Positions 35,771 to 46,215 of a stretch of 64,000 bases of DNA are shown one piece after another. The stretch covers positions 10,648,174 through 10,712,173 of the forward strand of contig OX439045.1 of NCBI GenBank assembly GCA_949317995.1, in the 5' to 3' direction. Source of the DNA: Acholoe squamosa. Lineage: Eukaryota > Annelida > Polychaeta > Phyllodocida > Polynoidae. The position numbers and the translations under genes were made by a program. Each line of letters starts with the position of its first letter. Position 1 is the first letter of the stretch. The notes below the pieces were generated by a model, which did no database searches, was not told the DNA's origin, and saw only the letters and a list, made by a program, of their open reading frames with translations.

Positions 35771-36059
35771 AATAAGGAGGATGAGACCAAGGGATGGTCC
35801 ATACGTCGGCAGTGGATACACCCCTTTACTGCAAAAATTCATTAGATTTAAGGATTAGAGGTAATTTCTTACCTAGGAAGTATTCAAAACACCTTTTTTG
35901 GAAATTTCTACACTGCAATCATATTGAAGCTCTGACTTTTAATTCAAAGACAAAGCCCAAAAATAGTATAATTTTGAAGAATATATCCTACATGTGTAGG
36001 TACCTGTGCAGTGGGTTCACTTTGAACAAGCAGTGACCATCCTTAAGCAGATCAAGTTA
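35771..36059. other. Unassigned
   Basis: No supported feature. Confidence 0.35.
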
Positions 36060-36905
36060 CCTATCATCGCCTGTAACAACCAAGGCAATTACTACCTCAT
36101 TTGTATTGTTGTAGGATATGTTGTCAATGAATATTGTCACCGTTCTTGTCGGTATCAAAGAAAAATAATGATTAAAATTGTTTGCAAGGTTTTTTTGTGT
36201 GAATATTGGTAATGTTTATTCTTAAGGATAGGTATGAAGAAGAATACTGTATTTTGTTATACAATAGTTATTTAATCTGGCTATTTGTGGTGCTGCAGTG
36301 GGCCATTAAATGGGGGGGGGGTACAATATGGGCTCCTTTGTTAAGCCTACAGAGCTTGTGCATTCAATTTGGGATGCATTAAGGTGGTTTGAAGAGGTGA
36401 AGGGAGTTACTCTGCCTTTAATGGCATAATTTTCCTCTCCAATACCTGACTCTCCAATCCACTTTGTGATAAGTTAGACTGTTTGTAGAGTATTTGTGCT
36501 CATGCACACAGAAAAGAGGTGTCAGCCACTATTTGATGTGGCCTGTTTTGATTGCATCTAGAGCATAGATCCACTACAGGAGACCCCTGACTCATGGCAA
36601 TGGTGCTCTGGGATTGGGACAGTGTTAGATAGTAGGATATAGTAGTAAGGTCTGATAACAGGGGATGGGCCTTTAGGGTGGGGGAGGCCATGAGTATACC
36701 TATTTTTTATAGATCAGTGTAACATAGACCATATTTTACAGGTCAGAACTGATTGGATGAATTTAAATTTTGTTGCTAGTATTTATACACGAATTACAAG
36801 CTTTACAATCCTCCTGAAATTTTACGTAACAAAATCTAAAAAACAAAGGAAGAAAGAAGAAGAATTATATAGATTTGATGATTTGTTGATTGATATTAAG
36901 CACAC

Positions 36906-37101
36906 TTACACTGTAAAAGATAATTGTTGAATCTACCAGAGATCCTTGTAAAACCTAACTGTGAACCACCATAATTATCTAGCAGGGAGACTGTGTAGAT
37001 TTTACAAGAATCTCCTTAGTGGCAGTAGAGTGGTACAAGGTATCTCTGTGAAAATAACAACATCTCTGTGTTATTTCAACACCTTTTTTTTACATTGTAG
37101 G
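36906..37101. mobile_element. Small MITE, TIR about TACACTGTAAAA
   Basis: The left end TACACTGTAAAAGATAATTG plus TTGAA faces TTCAACACC-TTTTTTTTACATTGTA. Interior words GAACCACCATAATTA and GGTACAAGGTATCTCTGTGAAAA recur at 20588-20740, and part of the left side recurs at 16304-16345. Confidence 0.65.
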
Positions 37102-37743
37102 ATACCCAAAGGTTTGGCTTCTGTAAACTATATACCAACTAAGAAACATATTATCATGCTCCAATCTACATATTTCATGTATCAAACTACTGTAGCCTGT
37201 TCATAGCAGTTTTCTAGATCTCCTCATTCCCTGTTTTCAATCCACAAAGGAGATCAATGGTGCAGATTTATCAATAGAATGCTGTGTACAGAGATAGGTA
37301 CTCTCAGGGGACAAGACCCTTGTCATTACAACATGATTGTTGTGTAGTAGCACTTGATAAACATGCATGCTGTAGCATCATCTATTTCTCTAAGCAGTCA
37401 TGCAGACCACGAAGAAAGTTTGATTCAATCTGATTAACCATGTGAATCTACATATTTACTGCTTCCTTATTTCTCCCACTTTATATTGTTTTTTTCTGTT
37501 TCTTCATCCACTCTATTTTCCTATTACTCTGTCTGGCGTTATCTCCCTCCACCTTTACTTACCTGTTATGTCTGTCTCTATTTATCATGTCTCTCTATGT
37601 TCATTTACAGTTGTATATATGTCTCTGTCTATCTCTGTTTTACTGTCTGTCTCTGTTCCTTTCTGCCAATTTCCCTGGCTCTCCCCTCCTTCATACCTTT
37701 TCTTTCTATCTGTATGGCTGTCTCTATTTCTATCTCCTCCCTG

Positions 37744-38026
37744 CACTGAAAACATGGAAGACCACTTTAGGTCCTCAAGTTGACGATACCTAAAACTACA
37801 GCTTTAGGTAGTCAAAATGACAACTTTAGGTCATCATCCTGACGACCTGAGTCATCAGGATGACAATACTGACAGTACACAGTCGTCATGTTGACGACTC
37901 AGGTCGTCAGGATGACAACTTCAAGTCATCTTTTTGACTACCTAAAGTTGTAGTTTTAGGTATCGTCAACTTGAGGACCTAAAGTGGTCATCGCTGACTA
38001 GTTTCAGAACTTCAAGGTTTTCAGTG
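37744..38026. mobile_element. Palindromic MITE family K, copy 1
   Basis: The ends are CACTGAAAAC and GTTTTCAGTG. The arms are complementary almost throughout (GTCCTCAAGTTGACGATACC versus GGTATCGTCAACTTGAGGAC) and the centre is near GTCGTCATGTTGACGAC. It has a 21-base deletion in the left arm relative to 38242-38545. The dinucleotide TG flanks it on both sides. Confidence 0.9.
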
Positions 38027-38089
38027 TGCTGCCTTAAAAAGAACTGACCATTTACAATACCCTGCAATACCTCCTATGCCCACTAACTG

Positions 38090-38225
38090 AGGTCAAAGCT
38101 TTACTGTGGTGGCCCTCCAGTCTGGCTTCTAATGGGAGGCTTTTATATGGCTGGCCAGAAGTCTGACCACACCATGGGTAAATACCACTTGATGCCAACA
38201 CAGGCTTCCTGCCATTTTCACCCAT
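38090..38225 (+). repeat. Family Z copy inside family X
   Basis: Same block as 16930-17060. It lies between the two family K palindromes. Confidence 0.7.
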
Positions 38226-38241
38226 TACCATTTGGTGCATT

Positions 38242-38545
38242 CACTAAAAACATGGAAGATCCGAAACTAGTCAGTGGTGACCACTTTAGGTCCTCAAGTT
38301 GACGATACCTAAAACTACAGCTTTAGGTAGTCAAAATAACGACTTTAGGTCGTCATCCTGACGACCTGAGTCATCAGGATGACAATACTGACAGTACAGA
38401 GTCATCATATTGATGACTCAGGTCGTCAGAATGATGACTTAAAGTCGTCATTTTGACTACCTAAAGCTGTAGTTTTAGGTATCGTCAACTTGAGGACCTA
38501 CAGTGGTCACCGCTGACTAGTTTCAGAACTTCTAGGTTTTCAGTG
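38242..38545. mobile_element. Palindromic MITE family K, copy 2 (most complete)
   Basis: 304 bp with ~150-bp arms meeting at the centre. The left end is CACTAAAAAC and the right end GGTTTTCAGTG. It is flanked by TT on both sides. The paralogous empty site in copy B (ATGCATTAAATGCAATGAA near 17075) has one TT, supporting a 2-bp duplication. Confidence 0.92.
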
Positions 38546-39186
38546 TTGAAGGAAATGAATCTAGTAAGAGACATTTGGAGCTAGTGTTTTTTCTTCTCTT
38601 TTTTTTTCTTTTCACATTGTAAAAATAGCATAAAACTCATGATCATCAGTAGTCACGCTGCGAAAGAGCAAATACCCACCACTCTGGCATATGTGCTGTA
38701 TGCCAGGATTTGATTGGAACAACCTTGTATAGTTAGTAAAATTATCAATACAGTTTTGGCATCGAGTTGTGGTAGCTTGCACCCTTTGTAACTTGGTTGT
38801 ACTTTGGCTATGCATTGGAACAGAATATACCAGTTTGTTCACAGTACCTTATCTGGTTGATGGTGTTGAATAAGACCTTAGGCCCTTTTGTCTATTCCCT
38901 ATCTAACTAATGAATCTAATAACACTCATGTAAAAAAGGCAAAGCTCCTCCACCCTGACCACATTGTGTATGTCAGGCTGATTAAGCTGTGTGACTAAGA
39001 GAACAGCTCAGGAAGGCATTTCCCAACATGGTGGGGACAGACAAAGCCACTACAAGATGTTCAAAACATTCAATATTAAAGTGTGTGATTGTATAGCTGA
39101 GGTGGTGTGACTGCTCTTCACGTCATCACGTTATGTAGTAATAACATAGGGTTCAGCAGGCCAGCCATACCAAATCAGTAGCGAGG

Positions 39187-39307
39187 GGATATATGACACT
39201 TATTGATGCACGATTTAGTGTTAGTTCCAGATAGACAGGAGCCGTCAGGCGAGTGGCTATATCAAGGGACTAACACTAACAAGCGTGTCAATAGGTGTCA
39301 CATATTG
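39187..39307. repeat. Imperfect palindrome inserted in family X copy C
   Basis: TATATGACACTTATTGATGC and TTTAGTGTTAGTTCC face GGACTAACACTAACAAG and CGTGTCAATAGGTGTCACAT. The centre is GC-rich (GGAGCCGTCAGGCGAG). It is absent from copy B. Confidence 0.7.
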
Positions 39308-39560
39308 ACTTTATATCATGGTGTCATCGTCATTCTTTCTCGCCATGGTTAAATGCACTTCTTTTAACTACAAATATGAACGGAAATCAGAATGTTGATA
39401 ACCATTATATAATGACTACTAGATGTATGCTGTAATGGCATAAGAGACAGGGATCCGGCTATGATTTGAAGGGGTCTAGTCATAACATGTTGAGAAATGC
39501 CTTCCAGAGTGAATGTGTTATCGATCAGCTTACTTACGCCATACCAGCCTTTAAAGGTGA

Positions 39561-40004
39561 CACAGTACTTTGTGGATGATCCTCACATTTGAGTTCGATA
39601 CAGATAAAAGTCAATAGGAAAATCCTACTGGTGTGTGGCTAAACTAATACAAAAGGAAGCCCTCGAAATAGCCCAAACTTATGGCCAATAGAAGATCTGC
39701 GGGGTGCCATTGCAGGAGTAGAATATATACAGCCTAAACTGCTACAACTGGCCTATGTTCATTAAACTACCATATATAAAATACCTCGGCCCTCGAATGC
39801 TGGCCACCGGAACTGTCAAGCATCAGCTCTATAGTTTACTTTAGTTTCTTTCAATCCTTCCATTGTGAGTCATTCTAGCTGACCTCAGGATATCTTGCAA
39901 TCAACAGCCAATCTCTTTCGTTGCTGCCATATACCTATTCTTATTTAAATCTTAATGGAATTGGTCAATCATATCCGTATTTTGCACCGGATACAAGTGA
40001 TTGA
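39561..40004. other. Unassigned
   Basis: No supported feature. Confidence 0.35.
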
Positions 40005-40690
40005 ATTTTAAGTGTAAAGGTTGTGTAATGACCCTGTATCATTTTGAGACTATAAATATGTAAAGTAATGTCATCTTGTTTCGATGTCTCTTGCAAAGAG
40101 ATCTATACAAACCACTTTCATCTTCAATACTGAACTGACACACGCACCAAGCAGTGAATTGGCAACGTGGTTGATTGACCAAGGGTGGGCTCCTGTAGTT
40201 AAAGGTATTTTACAATCTGATCCAGATTTGGCGAAGTTTTATAACATCGTGTCATTACCTTTCTTGATCTGTTGACAAGGTGCATTGCTCTACTGCTTCT
40301 TTGGTTTCAATGGAATTATGAACTAAAGTTATTAAAAGTTCTCAATACTTAATAATAGAGAAAAAGAACAACTTAAATGCACTGAAGTTCTATCAATATA
40401 AGCAAAGCCTAATACAGCTATTGAAACAAATAACAATGGACAGGGAATTGTTTTTAAATCAAAAGATAACCCTCCTTACTCAAAGGCCAATGCTTTCATT
40501 CTGTTCAGGGAATTTTTAGAGTCAGGAGAAATACCATTGTGCGTCTCACTGCAGATGGTTAAATTCTATAACTTCATTTTTGATTATATTTTCAAGCAGG
40601 CATGAACTACTCAGCTTATACCACGGTCATCACGTTTCAGAACTATGTTGGGTGCCCAAACTGGATAATCTTTACTACAAGCTCTTACTT
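40005..40690 (+). repeat. Dispersed family P, diverged copy
   Basis: Diverged relative of 63150-63910. Both share AGTGTAAAGGT...GACCCT-TATCATTT, AGATCTA-ACAAACC, GATCCAGATTTGGCGAAG versus CCAGATTTTGTGGAGTTT, TTTCTTG-TCTG-CGACAAG-type text, and TTTTC-AGCAGGCATGAACTA near the right end. No coding capacity recognised. Confidence 0.6.
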
Positions 40691-40829
40691 AATCATTAGG
40701 CACACTCTGGTCGATGCATTTCAATGCATTTACTGTACTGTAAACATCAGACATTTTCAGAAAGTAAAGTGAGCGCTCAGGTAGACAGAGGGATGAAAAA
40801 TGGCTACACTAATATAATTCCCCACAACA

Positions 40830-41020
40830 ACTCAAAATGTCATCTTTTATCTCATCTCGATGTGCATCATATCATCTTTACATAACAAGTCCTATCAATC
40901 AGGATGGGACTGTCATGTCTTTATATACACAAAATAATAAGTGAAACTGAGCCTAATTTTTTTTGGTCGCAATATTATCACCTCCTTTGCGTAGTGAAGC
41001 AATCAATAAACACGTTTGAA
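40830..41020 (-). repeat. Dispersed family W, copy 2
   Basis: Inverted relative of 25540-25760. Confidence 0.65.
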
Positions 41021-42023
41021 AAAATATATATATAAGATACACCCTGAGTTTAGTGACAGCCTTTAAGATACTCTGGAGCATATATAATTTTGAACAATTT
41101 AGTACTAATCTAAGGCTATTTTTATTAGACACACCCTCGATCCATCCTAGAATAGAAGCTACACCTTTTAAGAAAAATACAACTGTGTCCAAATGAAGCA
41201 TGACGGCATTGGCAGGCCCACTCACAGATGGTCTCTTTATCTCCTCTGTCCCCCTGCATCTTATGATCCCTTATGTGCATTTCTTTGGTAGCAGGTGGGG
41301 AGAACACAGTTGTCTGTTAGAGAGATCATAGAGTCACACGGTAAAGTGTCAACACGATCAGACTCCTCACATGTTGGTCTCAGGATGTTCCAAATGAGGC
41401 AAGAGGCCACGTTTTGAACAGCCCATAACAGCCCGAAAATGCAGGGAAATTAAAATTTAAATATTCCTGATTAAGAAGAGAAAGTTTGAAGGAACTAGGA
41501 ACTTTTAAGATTTAAATGTGTTTTAGCTCCATTTTGAAAACTATTTAAACTTCCAATTTTCCAACTGGTTAAATCGGATCAGGACAATGCACAAATCAAT
41601 AATGAAAAGACACAGATTGCACAGAAGAATACTGAAATAATGCTATTGAAAAAGATCATCAAAACAAATCCTTTGTCTTCGTAGGTCGATGCTGGCTTAG
41701 TGATAGCTGTGCAGTTCACTGTAAATGCACAGTTAAATCAGCTTGTTAGAGTAGAGTACGGAAAAAACCCATCTTACTCGAAGTAACTAATGATCCTGTT
41801 GATTTTAAACATGGGCCTGGGTAAGAACAATCATAGACCATTGTGCATAACAAAATATATATGTTTAAATTCAGTGAATTACCATAATTTGGAGAAAATA
41901 AATACATGATATACATCTAATTAAGGTGGCATGGGGCATTTCTACGGAGGTCATATGACTTCAGTGAAGTGTGCATGTTATATATTGTATAGTTCCCTGC
42001 AACAATGCAAAGAACAAGAACAA
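41021..42023. other. Unassigned
   Basis: A segment near 41140-41320 weakly resembles 55780-55900 (CCCTTATGTGCATTTCTTTGG versus CCCTAATATGCATTTCTTGGG). No gene. Confidence 0.35.
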
Positions 42024-42245
42024 CCCAGCAAATTGTCGTGAGTCCTCGTCAACCTGTGTGAAGTGGCTCACCCATGTCGCTAGATGGAACACGACGTCGT
42101 TATAGCACAAGATCACCAGGAAGAGCAATTGCTATGCCACGTGAGTCTAACACACAGTGGCGAAAGATGACGGAATGAGTTATCACTCAAAAAGGAGTCA
42201 CCAATGATGACCAATCATGACGACAGATGACGATAATTTGCTGGG
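42024..42245 (+). mobile_element. 222-bp MITE, copy 3
   Basis: The termini are CCCAGCAAATTGTCGTGAG and ATGACGATAATTTGCTGGG, flanked by AA on both sides. It has the same length and orientation as copy 2. Confidence 0.93.
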
Positions 42246-42593
42246 AAGTTTTGCTGATAAAGCACAGCCTGTGTGTCATTAAGAAAGGCAAAATCTAACT
42301 GATTTCAAAAGTCCTGCTCTAGACTCTAGGCTAGAGAAGTATACTGTTATAGTTATCTCTGAGGGAACAGGAAGGAAAAAGGCTGTATCTGAAGAGAGAG
42401 TGCTAGCCTCTATCAAAGCCTTTCAAATGCTCTATAGGCAGTGAGTGTCCTAAGCTAAGTGCTAGGAGAAAATGCTAGGTCTTCTGAAGGGTGCCTATGT
42501 CTTGCCACAGCCTTTTTGGCCTACAAGACAGTAGGCTGTTATCCAAGGATAACAGGCACACCTTACATGTCACATGTTAAATTTCATTGCAAC
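42246..42593 (+). repeat. Diverged dispersed repeat
   Basis: Diverged match to 53470-53700: both have CAAAATCTAACTG, AAGCCTTTCAA-TGCT, and GGAGAAAATGCT-GGTCTT. No gene. Confidence 0.45.
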
Positions 42594-42665
42594 AAATAGG
42601 GGTCGAACCCATACCCTACTGCTCTCTATGCCAGCGTCCTATGGATTGCGCCACAGGGGCTGACG
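42594..42665 (-). repeat. tRNA-derived SINE-like segment
   Basis: On the minus strand AGCCCCTGTGGCGCAATCC leads, at tRNA spacing, to TATGGGTTCGACCCCTA, a strong box B and T-arm. It appears to be the same source as 29410-29485. The acceptor stem is not convincing. Confidence 0.55.
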
Positions 42666-42798
42666 AGTAAGAGTGTGTGTATGCCTGTATATACACAATG
42701 CCATATGTTTGACCTGGTCAGTAGCAACCCCAGCTTGTCACGAGTGCAAGGTGAGAATGGCATTGTAATTATAGAGGCAATCACACTGTGACAACATC

Positions 42799-42864
42799 CA
42801 AGTGCCTGTGGCTACGGTATAATGGATAGCAAGTTGCGCTCCTAACCCTAGGTACAGGCACTTG
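42799..42864 (+). repeat. tRNA-Arg-like text closed by a perfect 11-bp stem
   Basis: CAAGTGCCTGT (42799-42809) pairs perfectly with ACAGGCACTTG (42854-42864). Between them is GGTATAATGGATAGCA, like a tRNA-Arg D-arm, followed by CTCCTAAC, an anticodon-loop-like text with CCT. No T-arm lies inside the stem, so this is a rearranged tRNA derivative, not a functional gene. Confidence 0.45.
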
Positions 42865-43018
42865 CGTCCAGGTCTGGTTCATCTTTTTTTGCAGTGCAAG
42901 CTGTAAAACCATGTGAGTATGCACACTATGGCAGGCTTCAAATCCCATTGGGAGGTGAAGAATTCTTTTTTTCAAATTGAATTTATTAATATTCTATTGT
43001 TTATCTATTGATTAATCA

Positions 43019-43175
43019 TGTAATAAATTAAGTAGTTAATGAATATGTCATGACTTGTGCCTGATATCAAACAATAATATGCAATGGGGCGGGGGGCTTC
43101 GCCCCCTTGTTGCATGTTATTGTTTGATATCAGTCATGCGTCATGACATATCCATTAATTACTTGTTCATTATAT
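43019..43175. repeat. Long hairpin with GGGGGC-TTC-GCCCCC tip
   Basis: Arms of about 75 bp: TGATATCAAACAATAATATG pairs with CATGTTATTGTTTGATATCA, and AATGAATATGTCATGAC pairs with GTCATGACATATCCATT. The tip GGGGGC-TTC-GCCCCC lies at 43092-43106. The outermost part decays gradually. Confidence 0.9.
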
Positions 43176-44089
43176 GGACCAAGAAAGGACCCTGGAATTT
43201 CAACTGACAAGGCCTTTACATTCTTGCAGTATTTGTACTGATGTGAATTGAAACACATTCTTATACGGTCACCTATGTTGACATATAGAGAGAGCCATCA
43301 TAATGTCTTTGTAGAGTTATGAAGAACACTAGAATTGTACAGTTAGCATTCTAGAGAAGACCTCATTTGTGAGACAATACTAAGGGCTATGATCTCTAAC
43401 ATGCCTAGTTTAAAAAGCCCAGGCAGGTACATGTTCTAAATAGGTTTTTTATGTTGAATATCCACACAAGTGCTCCCTAGATTCAATACATTGCACATCA
43501 CACTTGTCAAAGGTTTAAATGGTGGCTGCTAATACACATTCCCTCTGCGTCAACATGTCTCAAGGGTGTTAACGGTTTCCACACATATGTGACTGTGCTG
43601 AATTTAATGAAATGTCAATACAATGCTCAATGTGACTCACTGTAAAACAGCATCCTTATTTGTAGCTGACCAAATGTGTGGTCATCATTTCCCTATCCAG
43701 TGTTATGCAAACAAATCCAATAATGAAACCCCCTAAAAGCTGATGCTAAATGTGCCACATGGCTTAATTTCAGGCAAACTATCTTAGCACATGCTTCTCC
43801 ATCCTAATATAGAGAACCTACCTGATTAAAGAAGATTCTTCCTGGAGAATTAGAATTGAGCTAATAGAATGAATCCCTTCAGGGACTTTGTTTCAGTACT
43901 GAGCAGGTGCCTGATATTTGGAAGACGTAGGGATGTGCATTGTGTGCTCCTGCAGCCTTTCTCACCATTTTCATACTGTGGCAAGGAAATGTTTTCATTC
44001 TGACAGGTTCAAGAAGACATACCCCATTTCCCATAAACGTATTGAATTAAAAGACTATATCTTGTTGGCTACAGTGCTCAATAAGATGT
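43176..44089. other. Unassigned
   Basis: No supported feature. Confidence 0.4.
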
Positions 44090-44600
44090 GTCAGCTGTCT
44101 GATCTGCGAGTCACCTTATTGTTTTGACTTTTTTTATATTGCGTATATAAGGTCCACCCCACATATAAGGTGCATCTAGAGCTCAAGTTCATGCTATACA
44201 GAACATCAGGGCTACGATTTTGGACAGTTTAGTAAGAAACCTAAATCTAATCTGTAAATCATATTCAATACATATGTGAACTATAGGACATATTTAGGCT
44301 GGTCAAGACAATGTGTTAACAGGCACTGGATGATTGCAGACAATAGTAAGCACTGCCAAGCTGCTTTACCTATACTGTCTAGAAGCCCCTGTTGTCCACC
44401 ATTAAGTCCTTAGACACTAAGTGGCCAGGGAGGAAGTAACATAAGGCTTGTGCCACATTCAATTTATTGAAGTCTCTAAAGTTATGGTCCTCAGAGTTGT
44501 TAGTGATACAAGAGGATCAGACCAGGCTTTTGAGTGGTGTAATGAAGATTGCAATCAGATTAAGGATGGAAGTTGAGCTCATGAGATTGATGGACATGTA
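44090..44600 (+). repeat. Dispersed family R, copy 2
   Basis: Direct match to 35166-35770 without the (TA)n expansion. It ends just before the Ngaro insertion site. Confidence 0.75.
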
Positions 44601-44651
44601 TCACAAGATGGATCATAAACAGCAATCTAAAAGAGAGCACTAATATTACAT

Positions 44652-44801
44652 ATAAGTTAATGTACTGATCCGATGTACCGGTAACAATTTATTATAACGA
44701 GATATTAATAGGGGATGTTAATAATACGATAATATGGAATAATAAAAAAGACATTGGGTTTGGTGAGAATTGATTCTGTCAATACCAATCCTATACATGC
44801 C
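44652..44801 (-). repeat. Ngaro repeat B2
   Basis: 150 bp, matching B1 (45108-45257) with one difference (GGGTTTGGTGAG versus GGGTTTGATGAG). It forms the 3' end of the element. Confidence 0.95.
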
Positions 44802-44909
44802 TTTATTAAATAAGACAATAATTTACAATAGATACGATAACAAGCAATATAAGAATAACAATATAATACAATAAATAGTAAATGCAGATAATACAATATC
44901 ACAGTAAAA

Positions 44910-45110
44910 TTTAAAATTTCCAGCACCACCCAGCGTGGTGTATGCTGTCCGGGTATAAGAAGCCAATTGACGGTTAGTTCAACCGCTGGAGCTTTTATAC
45001 TGGAGGAAAATGTTATGTGTGACGTCATAGAAAAATCATGCGCACAACAAGTAGTACCACCGTATCACTCATTAATTATATATATATACCTGGGAGTATA
45101 TAGTCCCATA
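44910..45110 (-). repeat. Ngaro repeat A2
   Basis: 201 bp, matching A1 (49194-49394) with two differences. It overlaps B1 by the trinucleotide ATA (45108-45110). It contains TGACGTCA at 45020-45027 and a (TA)n stretch. Confidence 0.95.
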
Positions 45111-45257
45111 AGTTAATGTACTGATCCGATGTACCGGTAACAATTTATTATAACGAGATATTAATAGGGGATGTTAATAATACGATAATATGGAATAATA
45201 AAAAAGACATTGGGTTTGATGAGAATTGATTCTGTCAATACCAATCCTATACATGCC
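45108..45257 (-). repeat. Ngaro repeat B1
   Basis: Joined directly to A2. In the known model for this order the B1-A2 junction templates closure of the circular cDNA. Confidence 0.95.
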
Positions 45258-45300
45258 AACAACCGCCAAACACAATGTAACACATTCCATAATAAAACCA

Positions 45301-46215
45301 CTAAAACATTACATCTAAAGCAAGCAAACTATCCTTTGACTCATGTAAATATTTAAAAACAGCATTAGATTTCCAATTTGCCCGTCTCATAATATCCTGA
45401 ACACTCAAGCCTGCATTTTTTAATAAGGTAGCACCACCGTGCCTAAGGGAATGGCTTGAAACTTTACCTGATAAACCACATAGAAAGGCAAAGGATTTTA
45501 ATCTCGTATTTACATAGCTATATTGTAAAGGTCTAGATTGAATCGAAAATAGAAACTTGCTATGTTTACATTTTTTACCACACATTTTAATATATCTAGC
45601 AGGGCACCAGTCGGAGCTATCGTCTCTTTTTAAGTACACAACATATGGAGACTTGCCAAACTGGTCCGTCTTAGAAGAATTAACTCTGATCTCTATACAA
45701 TCAGAAGATACTTTGACATCCCTTCTTAAAAAATTATGAGGGGACTGGACTACATGTCCAATCCTGAAAACACCCCTGTAACATAACAATATAGCGGACC
45801 AAAACACCACATCTTCCATAAGATTGAAGTCAAGTTTAGATTTAATCCGTACCATATCAATCGGACTAAGGGGGTAGGTTGTACTACCAGACCCCTTACA
45901 TAGCCTCTGTATCCCATCAAGTGTCTTTTTAACCACAAAGCTATTACTATAATCCACATAACCTTTTAATTTCTGATAATACCATACAGCAGATAAATAA
46001 TTCCTGACCGAAGTAGGTCTCATAAAATCAGATAGATACACACAGTACAAAGAGGCTTGAGAAGGAGAACATGGAAAAAGGTTAAAGTTAAATCTTTTAC
46101 AAAATTTTTTGTACCTACTAAGCTGCTGCCTACGAGTTCTACGAGTAGAATCAGCCACACCCCTATATAAGAATTTTTTCCTTCTCCTCTCCAACTCCCT
46201 GAGGTCTGCAATCAT
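45301..46215 (-). CDS. Ngaro tyrosine recombinase
   Basis: 304 residues, intact. This is the integrase of the element: it inserts circular cDNA by site-specific recombination through a 3'-phosphotyrosine. The basic N-terminus (ELERRRKKF) leads into a core-binding domain (about 25-105). The catalytic domain runs from about 120 to 295: Arg in VFRIGHVV (R151), Lys in SSKTDQFGK (K182), HSLRHGG giving H255 and R258, Trp in RANWKS (W281) at the fifth position, and the nucleophile in VFKYLHE (Y289). All expected active-site residues are present. Its start overlaps the end of the RT frame by 53 bp in another frame, a compact layout that suggests coupled or shifted translation. An earlier start could exist within the overlap. 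Confidence 0.92.
   Translation of the reverse strand: MIADLRELERRRKKFLYRGVADSTRRTRRQQLSRYKKFCKRFNFNLFPCSPSQASLYCVYLSDFMRPTSVRNYLSAVWYYQKLKGYVDYSNSFVVKKTLDGIQRLCKGSGSTTYPLSPIDMVRIKSKLDFNLMEDVVFWSAILLCYRGVFRIGHVVQSPHNFLRRDVKVSSDCIEIRVNSSKTDQFGKSPYVVYLKRDDSSDWCPARYIKMCGKKCKHSKFLFSIQSRPLQYSYVNTRLKSFAFLCGLSGKVSSHSLRHGGATLLKNAGLSVQDIMRRANWKSNAVFKYLHESKDSLLALDVMF

Larger units (their letters stand above)
36060..39560 (+). repeat. Dispersed family X, copy C, with nested insertions
   Basis: The longest copy, collinear with copies A and B. It carries insertions absent from copy B: two family K palindromes (37744-38026 and 38242-38545) and a stretch at about 39180-39430 containing a palindrome. The MITE site occupied in copy B is empty here (near 39530). 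No coding region is credible; the pyrimidine-rich 113-residue frame at 37442-37783 is compositional. Confidence 0.7.

Noticed and set aside
41923..41950. TTAAGGTGGC near 41930 as another end of the 29032 MITE
   Set aside because: The match stops after about seven bases beyond TTAA and no partner end was found.
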